Shown piece after piece: positions 49,850 through 63,300 of a stretch of DNA of 64,000 nucleotides (its first letter is position 1; every line of letters begins with the position of its first letter). The translations under genes were made by a program, and so were the position numbers. The notes beneath the pieces are model-generated. The model made no database searches. It was not told the origin of the DNA and saw nothing but the letters and a program-made list of their open reading frames with translations. This stretch comes from Sitta carolinensis (lineage: Eukaryota; Chordata; Aves; Passeriformes; Sittidae). The stretch covers positions 2,184,501-2,248,500 of the forward strand of contig JAVUNC010000004.1 of the NCBI GenBank assembly GCA_032173965.1. Direction: 5' to 3'.

Positions 49850-50095
49850 CATAAAACTCCAGAATGGTTTGGGTGGGAAAGGACCTTAAAAATCATCCAC
49901 TTTTAATCCCCTGCCATGGGCAGGGACACCTTCCACTGTCCCAAGTTGTTCCAAGCCCTGTCCAACCTGGCCTCGGACATTCCCAGGGACCCAGGGGCAG
50001 CCACAGCTTCTCTGGGAATTCAATTCCAGGGCCTGCCTGATCTCCCAGGGAACAATTCCTTTCCCAAAATCCCATCTATCCTTGCCCCCTCTGCC
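49850..50095 (-). mobile_element. CR1 LINE 3'-end fragment
   Basis: Antisense: 'ccagaatggtttgggtggga', 'cccctgccatgggcagggac', 'ccttccactgtcccaagttg', 'gcagccacagcttctctggg', 'gggaacaattcctttcccaa'. Confidence 0.9.
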
Positions 50096-53000
50096 AGTTT
50101 GATCAGAGCTAAATTATAATTGGGGTCATTCATCTTAGGTACAATTTTTTCAGTGATTATATTCGCTCCCAAGTGTTAGATCAAATCCAGATCATAAACG
50201 TGTGCAAGTAATGCTTTAAAAAACCCAGAGAGCTGGAAGTGCTCGTCCCTGCAGGACTGCTCAGATAAAGCTGAGTGGATATCCTGTTCCTTCATTTCAT
50301 TTATCTGATCAGCACAGCGAGGCCACAACTGCGGAGGGACAGAACAAAATGCTGGCAGGAGGCTACAAACCCTGAGGAGAAAGGAAGAAATGGTATTGTG
50401 CTTTCCAAAAAGGCTGAAAATTCAAGTAAGTGGACGAGCCTAAGAAGCTCAGACAATACACATTAAGATATAGGGTTTCCTTACGTCACTACCACAATAT
50501 AAAGGCCCAGAGTTCTGGCCCCACTGAGTGATCTGACCTAATTAATTATACACCAGCACAGGAAGTTTCTTGCTGGGGAATAAAAAAAACCCAAAAAATC
50601 CCCTAAGATAAAAAAAACTCAAGACAACAACAATAACAAGAAGAACAAACCAAACCCCATCCTCCTCATAAAATAAAAACCACCCTCCCACACAGTAAAA
50701 TGCTTCTTGGACCAGATATCAACCAAAAAAATGGGAAAAATGCTAGATTTATTTCAGAGGCTTGAAATGGAAGAGAGGAATCTGCAGTTCACAGTCAGAT
50801 AAGGAGCACATGGTAGAGCTGAGACAAAACTTAAATCCCCTCGTGCAGCCACTGCTCTTAGAGAAGCCCATCCTTCCTCTCCTGATATCCTTCATGTCCA
50901 GCCCTCTTCCTTCAGCCAAAAAAATCACTGTTACCCTGCCTGCTCCTCTGCTCAAAGGAGCTCCAACTGGATAATCAGTTTTGTAAGGCAGTATATGCTT
51001 ATCAAACCTTATGCTTATCAAGGCTGCCATAAACTTTCGAGCACTAATTAAAACGTCATTTAATCTCACACACTCCCAGAGCAGTGAATGAATGCAATGC
51101 TCATCCCACAGCCAGATTTACATCCCCAGAATCTGTCCTGCTCCACACAAAACCCCCATGGATAAAGACACAACTTATTTTAATGCAAATTCCAACCAAG
51201 GGAAGATACTTGTAAAACAACACGACATGCAAAATTTAGTGCTCCTTTTAGGAGGAGGCCATAAAGAGCCAGACTTCCAGAGCTTCTTTCCAGGAAGGAA
51301 AAGTATTCCCAGCAGAAGGAAGGGGGCTGCCCATGCAAGAGCAGCAGATGCTGCATTCCTGCAGACAGAGCTCATGGAAAACAGAAAGCAGAAATACCTA
51401 CAAGATGCTGATTGTTGATTTCTCCTCACAGGAGGAGGGGAATAAACAGGCCTGTTGTGTTTTTCCTCATCTACTGAAATTCAAACAGGTAGAAGAACAA
51501 ATATTGAAGCAAATATCACAAAACAACATCAAATATTGAAGCAAATCTTGAGGTGCTACAGCAATTCCACTTTTCTCATTTTGCTGTAACAAACACACAG
51601 AGAAACAAGTTTGTCTGCATTCAGTAGCTTTATTTCAGACTTTACAGAGCTGGTGACAAAATGAGAATCAATCCCATAAATGTAAGGTAGCGTCAAGTGC
51701 AACACTGCCATCCTAAAATTAACACCACCACAACAAAAAAGGCCAAATTACCTCAAACTGAGGCACTCAAGTAACTCTAAAAACTTGTTCAAATTTCCTC
51801 AGGACAATGGCTGTAAGACACTAAGAGATTTCTCCTTTTCTTTACCTTTCACACTAAGCCTGTATTTAGGTTTAATTCAGGAAATAAACCCTGACAGTTT
51901 TCCTATTCCATTTCCCAAAACATAAGGAAATTAGAAGACTATATGGGATATTCTGTGCCTTCCAGCTGACCATACAATCACTGAAAATATGATGAGGCAT
52001 CATCCACCTTCTTAGGAGAGCATCAAACCCTGTCCTGCCAAAAAAGCTCAACCCTGAACATTCAGATTATCTTATTTCAAATTAGCCTGGGGGACACATC
52101 TACAGAATAAAATGTCTGCAACAGGGAGTGTGAGAGCTGCACAACACAGTTATCCTGGTTATTACTAACCAATCATGTTGGAGGGTGGGAAATATCCTCT
52201 CTTGCATCTCTTTCTGATCTCATGAGATTAACCCGAGATCAAGATTTTGCAGTTTAAACTCAAACATCCCCAAACCAAAATTCGTTGAGCATAAAAACAG
52301 TGATTATATACATATAGAGAGGGAGGGAGACTCCTCTTAAAACAAAAGAATTTGTCTGTTTTGTAGATTTAACAAGTCAAGAAAACAATTAGAACTTCCC
52401 AGTCTCCTTGAAGCTTCAACAACCTGTTACTGGAAGCTTCAGACACAGGTGGGCTTGAAACCCAAAACTGTTGAGACAGTTCCCTCAAAAGTGATATAAA
52501 TGGTTCAATAAAAGCTACATTCCACCCAAATATTAAACACATTCTTTCTAATAGCTTCAACATGGCACCAAGAGAGGTTTTGGTTTTGTTTTGTGGTTTT
52601 TTGAGAAAACAGCCCAGCTCTGGGAAGTGGCCCCTGCTGCTGGTACCACTGTGGGGAGGAACTAGAGGCAACTTGTATGTGTAGCAGAAATCAACTTCTT
52701 AGAGAAATCCCAGACAAAAGCCTTTGCCAGCTCCAGAAAGAGCTGGATTTCCTAAAGGACTGGATGCTGAGCAATTATCACCACCCACCTCCAAATGCTG
52801 TGTGCAAGCAGGTCAATAATCCCACGAGTTGGGATTATTGGAAATTCAGAACCTGCAGCTAGATTGCACAGCAAACCCTTCAATTTAGTGAAGAATGAAG
52901 GCTGCAGGTACTTTATGAATGTTTTGGGGTTCAAGGAGAAAAAGCACCAGAGATTAAGAATCAATAAAGCACAAGTTGAGGGCTGTATCATGATCACATA

Positions 53001-53859
53001 ACCTGAAAAAAAATTAAGTTTTTCATCTATTTGCTCTTTCCCTCAAATGCAGCAGGTTATGACCAAATTGGTCAAATGAGCAGCAAGATCAAACAAAGCC
53101 TCTTTGATGTTCATCCCAGGAACACGAGGAGGCCAAGGATGATCCCAGTAGTGACACGGCCACCCAATTCTCACTTCAGGAGGCTATGACTCATGTTAAA
53201 GCAGTTTTCACTTGCCACATAGGCACAGAGCTTTTAAATAACAGGTAATCCTAATTAGCTATGCTTATGTTTGCCATAAAAAAGGTAGATGTAAATAGGT
53301 TGTGACCCAGCTGCTGGGAAGGGAATCAGCTATAAAAGAAATCATTAACACAACTCTCACCATTTATTTACTTAAGCAATACAAAATAGGTTACAGGTCT
53401 GCTTTAAGCACAATGACACACACGACCACACTTCAAAACTTCTGTTTACTTTTTTATCCATCACAAAAATTAATGGAGGGTTTCTGCCTCAGATTTTTAC
53501 TTTTACTTCAGTCAAAGCACGTGAGTTGGAGCAAACACTTCCTCAAAAGCACAATTTGGAAGAGCAGCAACCCCCTTCTCTCCTGGCAGAACTCCCACTT
53601 CTCATTTTTGCACGAGATAAGGATTTTATATGGTGAGACTTCACCTCCTTGTGCAAATTAATTTCTCCCCTGTGCAGCCAAAGCCTCGGGACGTGCAGTG
53701 GCAGAGCCCTGCTGTCCCCAGGACTCTTTTAACAAAATGATTTCTAGATACTGCAGAAACTCATCAGAAGTGTTTAGTCATATAATTTTTACATCGGAAG
53801 ATAATTTTGAGAGAAACAGATGACTGGCAGCTGGGTGTAGTTTAGCCTTAATGCACACC

Positions 53860-54065
53860 AAATGATGAGAAGTCCTCTAAAAGCATCAAGTCCAGTCGTT
53901 CTCCCAGCACTGCCCATGTCCCCAAGTGCCACATCCACACAACTTCTAAATCCCTCCAGGGATGGGGAGTCCAGCACCTCCCTGGACAGCCCCTTCCAAT
54001 GCTTGAAATCCTCCCAACTGAGGAAATTGTTCTCAATATCCACCTAAACCTCCCCCAGCACATGC
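53860..54065 (-). mobile_element. CR1 LINE 3'-end fragment
   Basis: Antisense: 'agcatcaagtccagtcgttc', 'tgtccccaagtgccacatcc', 'ccctccagggatggggagtc', 'ccccttccaatgcttgaaat'. Same subfamily wording as the copies at 3.0 and 36.7 kb. Confidence 0.85.
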
Positions 54066-56269
54066 TCACCTCCAAATTACAGGTTTTTAATACCACTTCC
54101 TACAAAATAAGCTTTGGTAGTAGACTGAAAAAGCAATGTTTTCACCACAATATCACTCACTCGTTTAAATTACTCTGTCAACTTTAAATTAGCCTTATTT
54201 TCCCCTTCTCTCACAACTTCTTCAGGCTCTTCAGTAACCAATAAAATCCAGCAGAAACAACTGCAATTTCACAGAACAGGGATGCAACAGAGCTGAGCAG
54301 GGATGCAACAGAGGCCAAGCTGGCAGTGCAGGAAAATCTCAGGGTGCTGTTTCTGCAAACATGAACTTCCTGTGAGCTGTCCTGTGCCCAAAACCCACCA
54401 GTCTGGAGGTCAAGAGGGGCAGACTTCCCCTTCTTCTGGATGTCAGCTCTCAGCCTCGGGAATACACACACACTCCCCAACTTCCTGGAACATTGCTGCA
54501 CACGAAAACACTGCACAAATCCGTTCCCTGGATGACAATGCTGAGCTGGCATCTCACCCAGAAATCTCATTCTCAGACTTTTATGCACCAGTGTGACACC
54601 TCAGCCAGAGGAGCCACTCCTGCTTAGTGCAAGTGTGTCCTTAATCTGAATTTTCCCCAACTTGAGCGGTTCATACTGAGTTAATGGAATGCCAGGAAAG
54701 ATCTGGAGAAGCAAAGGCACAGTAATTAGCTCTCACCCACCTTCAAAGACAGTAATATTTCTCCCTTTAAACTGCTTTGCTGTCAAATAGCAACCGTACC
54801 ACAGCATGCAAATGGTTCAGCGAGCCCAATATTCCATTCCTGGTGGTGTCCAACAGCTGAGACTCCTCAGTCAAATGCAGGAACAGCTGGGGACACAGAT
54901 GCCTGAGATGAGACAGCTCTCCCAGTGGCTCTTGCCTAACATCAGGCAGGATCCTGGGTGATTTTCAAGCAAATGTGGGCATTTTTCCATGACTATCTAC
55001 CAGTAATTGCCTGTTTTCTTGGGAGCGTGGAGTTCTGCAGATTAGTTCCATAAACAGCAATGCCTTCATACATTCACCTCCTTTTCTGATCAAGCATGTC
55101 CCTTCCTAGGTGGAAGTGAAGTCTGCGCCCCAACGTGCTCCTGATGCCATGAGTTATTTTTGTAAAAGTCAGTTTTTTTCCTGGTTACTCCTACCAGTCA
55201 ACTTTCCCAGTTCGTATATATCTGCATATTTAAGAACATCTATATAATCCTGTCAGCATTCCTCCCTAGGCATCTCAACTCTGTGAGTGAGGCATGTGGA
55301 TGTTTGTGTGCAAAAACTGTAAGACACAGAACAAAGGTAAGTAGGACCACGATGTGTTCAATTTTTGCCAAACTCCTCTTTAACTGGGATTTTTGCTTAT
55401 CATTCCACATATACTCCTTGTATAGCTCACAGCAAAATGTGAGATATATACTTTGTCACATCACAGAGGTTAGTTTTTAATTTAGAATTGTTTTTCCACT
55501 CAATGTGCATTTACCCCAATCAACTTACACTCCCTTACCTATACTTTTTGCACAAAAAAAAAAAAATCAATTTACGTGCCGTTTCGCCACCTCACCACTC
55601 GGGCACTTCCACACTAAAATCAGCATTTCCCATGACGATCGAGGGAGCAAGAGGTCTCTAACACTCCTCACAGTAAGAGCTCCTAAAGCACGACTTATTT
55701 CCAGCTTTTAGAAGCTTTAAGGGCACTCGTGGAGTCACGCTAAGGAGTCACCCACACACCCCAGGCAGGTGAAAGGCGGCTTCACCTTGCTCTGGGCAGA
55801 CCCAGCATTGTGTAACTGCTCAGGCTGGGCCAAGCAGGAGCTTATCCTGCCTCCCCAGCACGGCATTCCTGGCTAACAGAGAGCACAGGGAGCTTGTGTG
55901 GGCTTGCAAGAACACCCCATTCCAGTTTTCAGCAATCTGTTTGGTTTTTAGATTCAAAGTCACGTGTGTTTGTTACCATTCCTCTGCTTCGCGCTCAACC
56001 CTTTGAAAAGAGTGAACGGGTGGTGTTTAGTCCTTCAGACCCTCATTCTTCTTTTCTGGTGGTATTTTCTCAAAATCTCTGCCAGGATTCTGTTGGAATT
56101 GGCCCTAATCTTCATTTCTTCAAAAGGATTAAAAGCTTCTTCAGCTTTGTGAGGAGAAAGAAACTTCAGTCCAAAGACAAACTCGGGGAAGTTTTAGCAC
56201 ACTGGGCTGTTCCTTTTAACCCAACTGCTGCCTGAAGTCCATCAGCCACCTGAAACCAGCAATTTATTA

Positions 56270-56385
56270 CCCACTTGAATCACAATTTGGGCTGGAAGGA
56301 CCTTAAAGCTCATCCCATTCCACCCCACTGCCATGGGCAGGGACATTTTCCACCATCCCAGCTCCAAGCCCCATCTCCTGACAGC
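56270..56385 (-). mobile_element. CR1 LINE 3'-end fragment
   Basis: Antisense: 'tcacaatttgggctggaagg', 'accttaaagctcatcccatt', 'ccactgccatgggcaggg', 'ccaccatcccagctccaagc'. About 115 bp. Confidence 0.82.
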
Positions 56386-59300
56386 CTTCTTCAGGACTGT
56401 CACATGTCTCAGGAAGAAAACAAGAACTGGAATGACAGAAGAACCTTCTAAAAACATTCTTTCCTATGTAAAATATACTTGGGCTTCACCCAGTTCCTCA
56501 TCAAAGCAGAAATCATTGAGCTCAGCTGATGCAAGGCTACAAAAATCCTCAAGCCTTAGGTAACAACAGATCCTTTCTCAATTTCCAGAACTCCTTAAAA
56601 ACAACCAAATTGAGCTTAAGCACCACGACTTGAAGAGCAAAAGAACTGTGTGGGTATAGAAAAGTAAATTGGTTTAAATGCAGAAATAGATACCTTGAAA
56701 GCAAATTTTTTATAAGGATCCTCAATTACTGAATTATCTACTACAAAGCACTAATTATAAAGACATTACAATAGCTGAAGAGAAAAAACCCAGCCTGGTT
56801 TAACACACTTGTCAGCTCCAGTTAGCTGCACTCATTCCTTGGAAGAGTTTTTACCCTGTGCCAGTCTCTGGAATCTCTCTGTTCTGTAAAACAAGAGGAA
56901 AAGCAGCTAGAAACCACAAACTGCAACAAAAGTACAGTGAAGTCAGCACTTGTTTCATTTTTAAGCATTTTCTCTTAATAAAAAGGCTTGGAGGCGGTTT
57001 GCTGGGCAGATTTCATGAATGCTCTGCTCTACAAACCCCACAGCTGATTCACAGGGCTGTGCCAGACTGATACACCACTGATCTCTGAGCTCATATCAGT
57101 TACACATCAATTACAGTTATGTCTGCAAGACAGAATAAACTTCCTTTGTCTGACCTGTCCAAAACAAAAAAAAATCAATCATTTTAGCAGGTCTTGTGTG
57201 GGAGATGTAAAATTACACCCCAAGCAAATTGATTTTACAAAAAAGAAAATAAAAATTGCTACAAAGGAACCTGAAGTAATTAGAGTCAATTTGGAGATTT
57301 TTCCAAAAAATTAATTCCCATAAACATTCCAATTGTTGCCCAGGACTTATCTATTCACTTCAATCACAATGAGTTCACACCCTTTTCCAAGGCCCAGCCA
57401 CCCGAGTAAGAATGCAGTGAGTAATCTCACAGCACAGAGTAAATCCCGAGTTGATAAAGGAACTTCAGCCTTGACCTTTGCACCAGGGAGAGCAGAGGGA
57501 GCAGACAGCTCGGGAAGGGGAACAAAAGAGGGGACGAGGCATGCCAATGATATTATCCATCCACAGCCAACCCCTGGAGCTTCACACATCCTGCAGGGGA
57601 GGGGTTGATTTACAGAGGTCATTTGGGGAAATTTGTGACAGGACTGGAAGATCTGTCACAATTCATTTCGGGAAGGCAGCTAAAGAAAAGGGTGAGCATT
57701 TCCACGCGCTGTAATTTTAATTTCAGCACAAGAAACCACCACCCGACCAAAGGCACCCCCTCAACAGGCCAAGGTTAATGGCAAAGCTTGCCCAGCCTGG
57801 AGGTCACCCCATGGATTTTAAAATTGATCTTTTCTACGTGATCAAGTTACTGAAACCTGCACAACAACATTAAGGATTGCTCAATAAAATAACTGCTGCC
57901 TCTCTCCAGCTCAGGAAAGGTCATTTCTTGGTTAAGGAATAACAGGAGAATTACCAGATTTTTTTTCCAGCCATATGAAAAGAGACTTTTTTTAAGAGCA
58001 AGTGTTTTCCATGTACTTATTAATCCTCAAGTCTCTAGAGAAATGTATAAATAATATATTCAGTCTGTAGACACAAGAAAAAGTTAGGTCCATAATTTAT
58101 CACCCGGATTTTCAAAACATTCTTTAATTTTTAATGCCAAATTTGAAACAGCTACAGACACTTTTCTGAAGACCTGAGAACATTTCAGTGGCAATTACAC
58201 AGACACAACTTGGCCTATGCAACAGCCAGGTCCCACACACCTCAGGTTGGGGGATTTATTTGCTTCTCCCCATCTCCCATTTTTTTTTTTTTCCCAGGAA
58301 ATAAAAATGCTTAAATTCAGAAGTCATGGGTTGTTTTTCCAAATGTCACTCCTTGCCAGAGCAAGGCTGAGTCATGACAAGTGGGGATGTGACAGCACAG
58401 AGTTCTGTTTCTAAAATTCTTTTCCCAGTTCCTAAATTGACCCTGGCATCTCAATGAGAAATGCAGCAAAGCTCTGGAGGTTTTCAAACTTGCCCTGCTT
58501 TGCAAGCACCTAAAGAGTGTATTTATAATATTCATTACTTCTCTTTTCCCTGGTTGGTTAAAAGGTTTGCCAGAATTCCTTCATCTCACTTGAGACACCA
58601 GAAAACTCTGAAATCCAAAGGAATTGATTTTTGAGCAGTCGATGGTGGATTTGGAAACAGAACCTGAGCATAAATTAAGCCCCAGACTTAGAAAAACTGC
58701 AACTCCAACTAACCTCTTCCTTGAGCTGATATTTAAGATTCCTCTGATGGAGCTGCAGAAGCCAAGGCAATTCAGCAGCAACCTCTCAAGGGTGTAACCT
58801 GTTCCCAAACGTTCCAAACCCTCCAGTGCTCCAACTTTTTGGTGTTTTTGGGATCCCCGTGTGCAGGCAAACCCCCAGCACAGTTAATGGGCCTCCACTT
58901 TCCCCTCTTCTATTAAATCACCCCATATAAATTTCCTCTGCTTCCTGCTCAGATTAGCAATGGCCATTTGTGAGGATGCAAATGAAGCATTCTTCGCTCT
59001 TGGGCTGGATTCTCACACTGAGCTCACCACCTTGTGTGGGACCTCAAACCACTGCCAAGCCAGCCCTTTCTGCCAAGGGACACGATTTGCATGATGTGTG
59101 GCTGCCCCAGGAACGTTTTTAAACACATTTTAGGGACTATAAACCAGGCAGTTCGTTGCCATGTTTTTTAGAAAAACTACGAGTAACGTTCTTAATCCAG
59201 CTGTGGCTGACTTGGCTCCTGAGAATCTCAATTTCCTGCCATTTTTAGAGGCTCAAATCAACGTAGGGTTTTGGCAGCTGAACAATGGACATGTTCCTGG

Positions 59301-60305
59301 AGGAGGAGGGTATTGATACAAACAAAAACACCCCACACACACACAGCCTGTTTGGTTTTTAGTAACTTATTAAAGCTCCAGTCCCACTGTCTGTAATAAA
59401 TCTTTCAGCTAATGACAATGGAAGGTAAATACTGCACCTGATGATCTCATCACTTGTCCATTTATTACCTCTTGGGTTTGAGGAGTTGAAATTATCAGAG
59501 ATCAGCTAATGAATACTGACCCCTGACACACAGCTCAGCATCACATGAAAATTGAAACAAAACTTTTCTGTGTATTTTACTGGATTTTTCTCCTTTTCCC
59601 TTAAAACCTCTTCCTTTTCCCCCCCCCAGAAAAGATGATTGACTGCAAACATCCAGCAACAGGTTTTGCCTTTTCCTGCACCACTATTTTGTTTCATGCA
59701 TGTATTTTTTCATTTCCTCCCCTTGCATTGAGCAATAAATTAAAAAGCCACAAGCTTAACTCTATCACTTACTACATGACTTTTCAGTTTCACAGTAATT
59801 TAATAGATTAATGCCAGTTCTGACACAAACTGGTCCCTACCCTCAGCCACTTCTCCACGGATTTTTGATGCATGGAATGCCCCACGGTCAATAAACTCCT
59901 ACAGCTACATCTCTCCAGAATGTTCCCATTCACCTTCTTACACCATGACCCATTATAAGAAAACAATTGTGAAAATTAATTTCATTCCAAAATCACAAAC
60001 TGTGCTCCGCTCAAATTGTTTTGCAGATTTAAATTTCTCCTGTTCCACAGCAGCACATGAGAAAAAAATGAATGTTCATGGACTCATTAACCACTAACAC
60101 ACTGTTGGGAGCAGGAAGAAAATGCACAAGGTTTTCAAAGCAGCATGGTAAAAATCAGCCTGATTTTATGGATGATGGCAATTACGCTGCTGAAATAATA
60201 CATATAATTTTTAAACTAAAAGCCATCTATCAAGACCTACATTTCCTAGTTGTTAGACTCACATTTAATTTATGCAACCTGACCTGCCCAATGCAAAAAT
60301 CTTAC

Positions 60306-60399
60306 CTGGCATCTCCTTTTGAAAGGTTGGTGTTTACAGGGTGAAGAATAACCTTGTTTGCATCCACATCCACCACACATTTTGTATGCAGATCAAGCT
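60306..60399 (-). CDS. KIF13B: KIF13B exon 2: motor N-terminus
   Basis: 94-bp exon, about residues 19-50. It reads (E)LDLHTKCVVDVDANKVILHP, then VNTNLSKGDA(R). It begins two bases into a codon (AG completes a glutamate with the G of exon 1) and ends AG| of an arginine. The acceptor is CTTTATAG (AG at 60401-60400) and the donor CCAG|GTAAGA (AC at 60304-60305). TKCVVDVDANKVIL and NLSKGDAR are diagnostic for KIF13B. The initiator methionine and the VRIRPMN strand belong to exon 1, not present up to 64000. Confidence 0.96.
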
Positions 60400-63300
60400 C
60401 TATAAAGAAATGAGAGAGTGTCAAGTGCTGCTCCTAAAGCACTGGGATTATATACACCATTACTTCCTCCAGACACCAAATTTATTCATGCAGCCTGACA
60501 GCCACCCATCAGCCAGAGAATAGAAACAGGACTTTTGCCAAATTCCACTTCTAGGGATATTCTGATGGGATGGATCCTGTCCAGCTTTAAAGCAAGCACT
60601 CTTTTCAAAGCAAGAAAAAGCATTTGGGTTTCACTGAAGGACAATCAGCATATACAAGGGCAGTATGAAATTTCTGCTGGGGGAAAAGAACCATTTAGGC
60701 TTGGTACCACTTTGACAGCTCTTCTTATTGCTCCCTCAATGCCTCCCAGGGAAAGCTGCCCCTGCCATCTGCAGCACATTTTCCCCAGCCACTGCTGGGA
60801 CACGGTGCCAGCTGTCAGTCCTGGGGCACCTGCTCACAGAAATTCAAGTCCCATCAAAAATAATTTAGGTGCAAGCACGTAGAAAAGGGCTTGTCCTTGC
60901 CCCACAGGCTCCTGGCAAGTCCAGCTCTCCCAAGTGACGCTAAGCAGCGGGATGTGGACTATGAGTAATGAGGATATTTTGCAGTGGGTGAGAACTCGCG
61001 GCCACAGAGGCGGGGAAAGCAAAATAAAAGCTTCAGATACCACTGCCAGCAGTCCAAGGTATCCACCCAGTGACAAAGAGAGTTAGGTATGGCTTAAAGC
61101 ACACGGCCTGCACCCAAAGACACTGCCAGAGGACGTGGGGGCTGGACATAAATATGTCCCTGCACAGTGACATTAACCCTGGACTGGCTCCCAAGTGCTG
61201 ATTCCAATGGCCATAACACACTGTTCACACCCAGAGTTACTGCTCCAGACACCCAGGACATGAAACCTGGACACAAACATGGCCATGACACACTATTCAC
61301 ACCCAGAGTTACTGCTCCAGACACCCAGGACATGAAACCTGGACACAAACATGGCCATGACACACTATTCACACCCAGAGTTACTGCTCCAGACACCCAG
61401 GACATGAAACCTGGACACAAACATGTCACTGCACAGTGATTCCAATGGCCATTAACACACTGTTCACACCCAGAGTCACTGCTCCAGACACCCAGGACAT
61501 GAAACCTGGACACAAATGTGCCCCTGCACAGTGACAGTAACCCTGGAAAGTGCTCCCAAGTGCTGATTCCAATGGCCATGACACACTGTTCACACCAGAG
61601 TCACTGTTCCAGCACCCAGGACATGGAACCTGGACACAAACATGTCACTGCACAGTGATTCCAATGGCCATAACACACTGTTCACACCCAGAGTCACTGC
61701 TCCAGCACCCAGGACATGGAACCTGGACATAAACATGTCACTGCAAGGAGACATTAACCCTGGAAAGGGCTCCCAAGTGCTGATTCCAATGGCCATGACA
61801 CACTGTTCACACCCTCCCACGCCAGGATGACAAGGGGCTACGCTGAATAACCTCCACACAGGGTTTAGCACCTCAGCTGAATCACCCAAATACGCTCGTG
61901 TCTAATCATGTTAATTATAATCCTCATCCTCCTTCATCTCTGCTCTTTCCTCCTCAGTCACCTGTACTTGCTCTTTCACCTCACAGCACCTTATAAACTC
62001 AGTCTGGAAATCTCTCAGGCAGAGACCACAGATCTTATTGCACAGCATCTTGCAGACTTCTCTCTCCTGCTAAGTGACACAATAATAAGAGGGCGTTTCT
62101 TCCATTAACATTTTTGGGAAGAAATGTTACAGCCTTTTTGCTACCTGGCATGCAGCAAAGAAAGCCAAAGCTGGAGATCACTGGCCAAAGCAGGCAGTCC
62201 TAAGAAACTGAAATCCTCCAGAGCAAAACTGCCCCTCTGTTATTACACTGTGCTTCTGCAAAAGGAAGAGCCAGACAAGTTCCAGAAGCCAGTGTTTATT
62301 TTAATTTCTCCCCACACCCTGAAAGCCAATTTACCTATCATTAATATGCAACACATGCTTGCTCAGATGAAACCACGTTCTTCGTACGTCCCATATCCGA
62401 CAAGGCACTTTATCTTGGTCTGCCTGGTTAGTGATTAACACTCTGCATTGCAGTGACCTGCTTTTCCCAGCTCCTGAGGAAGGGTTTTACCTGCCTCATG
62501 CAAAGCATAAAGTCTGCAAGCAGCATGGTTTCTGCTACGTTTTTTAATGCAGCTCTTGAGAGAGAACGCCCATGGCAGGCTTTGCATCCATGACTGCCCA
62601 GTGAACTCCATCTCACCAGTGTTCATTAAACCTCTCCTTATGAAATGCCCTTAAGAAAGCACACAGGCAGGAAAAAAGACTTCCTTAAAGTCAAATGTCT
62701 TCACAAGAAAAAAAGGTCCAAAGCCAATTTGTCCTGTGCAACACACCCTGTTTGATTATCACCCTCAAGCAGGTAATGTTAAAACCCTTCACCTTGGCGT
62801 GCTGCACGGTTTTGGAAGATGTGGTGAGCCAAACTAGGAGCTATTTCCAAACAGAGAGGTTCCAGTCCTTCCCCTCCCGTGCCTGTTGCTCACCTTCTGC
62901 ACCACTGTGCTCAGCAGATCCTCTGTAACTCATCTCAAGTTACATCCACAGCAGAAAACTACCCAGCATGGAAAATGGATATACCCAGACCCTACAGAAA
63001 GCTTCATCAACCCACTGAAAGCTTGGCAGTGCAAACAGGTGGAGAGACCTGTGAAGAAGGAAGAGGAGAGTTCTTGTCCCAGCAGAGATGAACTGCTCCA
63101 CCACTTCATGGTGTCATGTGAAACAAACCCCTAAGAAATAGTTATACTGAGCCTCTAAGCTGGGTCTGGATCCAGACAGCCTTAAGGCTGCTTATCCCAG
63201 TTTCCTTGGCCAAAGCCTCACATGGAAATTCTCCTTTCAGCTGAAGAAACAGTTTAAATCCTGTTTGATCAGCACATCATTCACTTTCTTCAAATTCTGG

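Larger units (their letters stand above)
24548..60305 (-). other. KIF13B: KIF13B intron 2 (about 36 kb)
   Basis: Very long 5' intron, usual for this gene class. It holds about 14 CR1 pieces, a candidate solo LTR (47.1-47.6 kb), several homopolymer runs, and one proline-rich open frame of unknown meaning (39.2 kb). I find no further exon fitting the required phase. Long stretches, for example 37.0-42.6 and 56.4-60.3 kb, show no known family. Confidence 0.7.
475..60399 (-). other. KIF13B: KIF13B gene, internal part (coding exons 2-16)
   Basis: Fifteen minus-strand exons together encode a kinesin-3 motor, neck and FHA region. The wording matches KIF13B rather than its paralogue KIF13A, for example the FHA segment reading SQDIQLCGMGILPEHC and the linker LPKKKKKA. 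KIF13B is a plus-end-directed microtubule motor. From family knowledge, its FHA domain binds centaurin-alpha1 (ADAP1) for PIP3 vesicle transport, and its later stalk binds the guanylate kinase domain of DLG1; that stalk is outside this window. All splice sites are GT/AG and phases chain correctly from exon 2 to exon 16, apart from a one-base shortfall in exon 14. The start codon exon lies right of 64000; the remaining stalk and CAP-Gly exons lie left of position 1. No promoter or CpG island is visible, as expected for a gene interior. Confidence 0.96.

Noticed and set aside
57470..57490. TGACCTTTGCACC resembling a nuclear-receptor DR1 site
   Set aside because: A single short motif in intron with no supporting context.
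58976..59092. Two perfect ATGCAAAT octamer motifs in opposite orientation, 109 bp apart
   Set aside because: An 8-mer is expected a few times by chance in 64 kb on both strands, and another copy occurs near 25498; nothing else marks an enhancer.
61094..61732. Repetitive 161-codon minus-strand and 90-codon plus-strand frames
   Set aside because: They are produced by the 72-bp minisatellite, whose period is a multiple of three.
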